NCBI GenBank assembly: GCA_002307245.1
Contig: DBTW01000023.1
Coordinates: 9,630 to 15,824 of the forward strand
DNA: 6,195 bases
Direction: 5' to 3'
DNA from: Spirochaetaceae bacterium UBA1306
GTDB taxonomy: Bacteria > Spirochaetota > Spirochaetia > Treponematales > Rectinemataceae
Shown here: positions 5,027-6,195 of the stretch, piece by piece
Position numbering within the stretch: position 1 is the stretch's first letter
Layout: every line of letters starts with the position of its first letter
Notes under the pieces: model-generated
Databases searched by the model: none
The model's input: only the letters and a program-made list of their open reading frames with translations
What the model was told of the DNA's origin: nothing
Program-made: the position numbers and the translations under genes

Positions 5027-5368
5027 ATGAAGATGGTAGTCGCGATAATACAGCCGTACAGGCTCGAGGAAGTGAAGGAAGCCCTCTATGCGGCCAACGT
5101 GAACCTCATCACGGTTTCGGAGGTCCTCGGCCACGGCCGTCAGGGGGGGCAGGTCGAGGTCTACCGGGGAAACAAGGAAACGGGCAACCTCCTACGCAAG
5201 CTACGCCTCGAGATAGCGGTAAACGAGGCCTTCGTCGAGCCGACGATCGAGGCCATACAGAAGGGCGCCAGGACGGGAGAGCTCGGCGACGGGAAGATCT
5301 TCGTCTACGACCTAGCCGAAGTGGTGCGGATCCGCACGGGAGAACGGGGCACCGAGGCGATCGGATAG
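5027..5368 (+). CDS. glnK: PII nitrogen regulatory protein (GlnK type) without Tyr51
   Basis: Small trimeric sensor of ATP/ADP and 2-oxoglutarate that binds and blocks AmtB when nitrogen is ample. It has 113 aa, normal length. The T-loop runs from about 37 to 55. Q39, which binds Mg and 2-oxoglutarate, and K58 are present, and R47, which plugs the AmtB pore in the E. coli complex, is kept (EVYRG at 44-48). The B-loop TGELGDGKIF (83-92) and C-loop RIRTGERG (101-108) for nucleotide binding are intact. Oddly, position 51 is Glu, not the Tyr that GlnD uridylylates in proteobacteria (KET at 50-52). Control by uridylylation at that site is therefore not possible and sensing must be through ligands alone, or through another modification. 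Linkage to amtB supports the name glnK over glnB. It shares the sigma54 operon with amtB. Confidence 0.95.
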   Translation: MKMVVAIIQPYRLEEVKEALYAANVNLITVSEVLGHGRQGGQVEVYRGNKETGNLLRKLRLEIAVNEAFVEPTIEAIQKGARTGELGDGKIFVYDLAEVVRIRTGERGTEAIG

Positions 5369-5369
5369 C

Positions 5370-5398
5370 GTCCGCGCCCCGCCTGCCTTGACGCGGAC
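5370..5398 (+). repeat. Hairpin just after glnK
   Basis: GTCCGCG (5370-5376) and CGCGGAC (5392-5398) are perfectly complementary around a 15-nt loop. It starts two bases after the glnK stop. No T-run follows, so it is at best a weak or Rho-assisted end signal, and readthrough into the next gene is possible. Its right arm overlaps the -35 element of the next promoter. Confidence 0.4.
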
Positions 5399-5416
5399 TC
5401 GGGCCTCCCCTATCTT
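5388..5416 (+). promoter_or_regulatory. Sigma70 promoter of the cNMP-binding gene
   Basis: TTGACG (5388-5393) and TATCTT (5411-5416) are separated by an ideal 17 bp. The -35 has one mismatch to consensus and the -10 has two (TATAAT versus TATCTT). The predicted start is about 5423, giving a leader of about 49 nt. It lies directly behind glnK, so this gene has its own promoter besides possible readthrough. Confidence 0.6.
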
Positions 5417-5418
5417 TA

Positions 5419-5460
5419 GCGTAAATAACGTCGAAAAGGCCCGACGGCCTTAGTTTACGC
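5419..5460 (+). promoter_or_regulatory. Nested, competing hairpins in the leader of the cNMP-binding gene
   Basis: Outer arms GCGTAAA (5419-5425) and TTTACGC (5454-5460) are perfect inverted repeats. Inside, AAGGCC (5436-5441) pairs with GGCCTT (5446-5451) over CGAC. An alternative stem, CGTCG (5429-5433) with CGACG (5442-5446), is mutually exclusive with it. The outer right arm ends where the ribosome site begins. A transcript starting at about 5423 loses most of the outer left arm, while readthrough RNA from glnK keeps it. The repeats are seen; any switching role is inferred. The outer pair could instead be a DNA operator. Confidence 0.45.
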
Positions 5461-5471
5461 AAGGAGTTTAT

Positions 5472-5918
5472 ATGGATAAGGAGCAGTCCCTCGCCAAGGT
5501 AGGACTTTTCGAGCATCTCAACCCCAAGTTCATCAAGGGTTTGGCGAGCATAGCCACGGAGAGGACTTTCAAGGCCGGGGAATACCTCATGCGCCAGGGC
5601 GAGAGCGGCATAGGCCTCTTCATCATCCTCTCGGGCAAGGTACGGGTGGAGAAAAGCGACTCGTCCGGCAAGAGCGTCGAGATCGCGGCAAACGGGCCCG
5701 GGGACATCCTCGGGGAGATGGCCGTATTCGACGGCGCGCCGCGCTCGGCCAGCGTCGCCGCCGACGGCGAGACAACCTGCCTCGTCCTCGCATCCTGGGA
5801 ATTCAACGCCTTCCTCAAAGCCCATCCCGAGGCGGCCCTCGAGCTCCTGCCCATCGTCGTGAAGCGCTTCCGCGAGACCAACGACGCCCTCATCGGGCTC
5901 GGCGCGATCAAGGACTAG
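5472..5918 (+). CDS. Stand-alone cyclic-nucleotide-binding domain protein
   Basis: A 148-aa cytoplasmic protein consisting of one CRP-type cyclic-nucleotide-binding domain and no DNA-binding domain. The beta-roll spans about residues 32-110 (GEYLMRQGESG at 36-46, LFIILSGKVRV at 49-59). The phosphate-binding cassette is GEMAVFDGAPRSASV at 81-95, with E82 (ribose) and R91 (phosphate) in place, so it should bind cAMP or cGMP. The C-terminal helix (about 111-140) ends without the helix-turn-helix of CRP/FNR factors. It therefore cannot act as a classic transcription factor on its own and may instead relay a cNMP signal to a partner, which is not visible here. AAGGAG at 5461-5466 lies five bases before the ATG. 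Its last 11 bp overlap the 3' end of truA on the other strand. The domain call is secure; the function is unknown. Confidence 0.9.
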   Translation: MDKEQSLAKVGLFEHLNPKFIKGLASIATERTFKAGEYLMRQGESGIGLFIILSGKVRVEKSDSSGKSVEIAANGPGDILGEMAVFDGAPRSASVAADGETTCLVLASWEFNAFLKAHPEAALELLPIVVKRFRETNDALIGLGAIKD

Positions 5919-6195
5919 GCCCAGCCGGGCCTTGGGGCTCCTCCGCCGCCTCGCCTTCCTTTCCCCGGGCCCAATAGTCCCCCCGGCCCGGCCGGGTGGG
6001 GCTCCCGTAATACTCGACGTTCCAAAGGAAGAGGCCCCTCGCTGGGGCCGTAGGCCCCGCTAGGCTCCGGTCCCTGGCCGCCAGGGCCTCGGACATCATC
6101 GCCCTCGCCCTCGCCGCGCGCTCCGGGATCGCGTCGGACTCGGAGGCGGCCCGGGCCTCGTAATGGAGCATCGAGCCCACGAGCGAGCGGACCAT
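5908..6195 (-). CDS. truA: tRNA pseudouridine(38-40) synthase TruA, C-terminal part (cut by right edge)
   Basis: TruA makes pseudouridine at positions 38-40 in the anticodon arm of many tRNAs. About 95 residues of the C-terminus are present; the catalytic Asp lies in the missing N-terminal part. The visible segment opens with MVRSLVGSML, the conserved internal helix of the family, so the Met at the very edge is not a start codon. It continues through about residues 43-62 with DRSLAGPTAPARGLFLWNVE, the typical TruA C-terminal block. About 30 Gly/Pro/Glu-rich residues follow, longer than many family members, and this extra tail overlaps the 3' end of the cNMP-binding gene by 11 bp on the opposite strand. 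The family call is secure; the extended tail might be real or reflect loss of an earlier stop codon. Confidence 0.9.
   Translation of the reverse strand: MVRSLVGSMLHYEARAASESDAIPERAARARAMMSEALAARDRSLAGPTAPARGLFLWNVEYYGSPTRPGRGDYWARGKEGEAAEEPQGPAGPSP
5917..5932. repeat. Small hairpin at the convergent gene ends
   Basis: AGGCCC (5917-5922) and GGGCCT (5927-5932) pair perfectly around AGCC. The hairpin starts inside the stop codon of the cNMP-binding gene and lies within the last codons of truA. Only two T residues follow it on the plus strand, so it would be a weak terminator at most. Confidence 0.35.

Noticed and set aside
3705..5030. Long plus-strand open frame (441 codons) in another frame over amtB
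   Set aside because: Its product is an Arg/Pro/Gly-rich string with no domain, typical of a GC-rich shadow. The overlapping AmtB frame has all family motifs, a ribosome site and a promoter.
5109..5825. Minus-strand 238-codon open frame opposite glnK and the cNMP-binding gene
   Set aside because: It spans two well-supported genes and their intergenic promoter in antisense, and the translation has no recognisable domain.
1..6195. CRISPR arrays, insertion sequences, tRNA or rRNA genes, prophage or defence genes
   Set aside because: No spaced direct repeats, transposase, terminal repeats, or RNA-gene signatures were seen on either strand. The genes are ordinary housekeeping and nutrient-response genes.

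Overview
The window reads as ordinary chromosomal DNA from a GC-rich free-living or commensal bacterium. The best guess is a spirochaete (Treponema/Spirochaeta-like). That rests on general resemblance of the RNase Y coiled coil, the short RRM protein and the PII protein to spirochaete versions as I remember them, and no search was run. Coding DNA is GC-rich, while the three main control regions (about 685-900, 2820-2870 and 3590-3640) are distinctly AT-rich.

Layout, left to right. (1) The N-terminal part of RNase Y (rny) lies on the minus strand and is cut by the left edge. It is preceded by a perfect-consensus sigma70 promoter. (2) A gene-free stretch of about 650 bp follows, which I read as the long leader of the next gene. 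(3) A 93-aa single-RRM RNA-binding protein (plus strand) ends in a strong intrinsic terminator. (4) An RluD-type 23S rRNA pseudouridine synthase lies on the minus strand, with an extended -10 promoter so close to its ATG that the mRNA should be nearly leaderless. (5) A Mn-type superoxide dismutase is divergent from it. (6) An amtB-glnK operon for ammonium uptake and nitrogen sensing lies behind a clear sigma54 (-24/-12) promoter. (7) A 148-aa stand-alone cyclic-nucleotide-binding domain protein has its own sigma70 promoter and a structured leader. (8) The C-terminal end of TruA (minus strand) is cut by the right edge, and its 3' end overlaps the preceding gene by 11 bp.

Functionally there are two themes. 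One is RNA metabolism: RNase Y, the RRM protein, and the RluD-like and TruA pseudouridine synthases. The other is nutrient and stress response: SodA, AmtB-GlnK and the cNMP-binding protein. Only amtB and glnK form a clear operon; their products are expected to bind each other at the membrane, with PII blocking the ammonium channel when nitrogen is plentiful.

I see no mobile element, CRISPR array, tRNA or rRNA, and no convincing new multi-gene system. The points most worth a second look are regulatory. They are a 5'-terminal GNRA hairpin on the RNase Y transcript, a PII protein lacking the uridylylated Tyr51 but keeping the channel-plugging Arg47, the nearly leaderless rluD-like mRNA, and the hairpins around the RRM gene and in front of the cNMP-binding gene.
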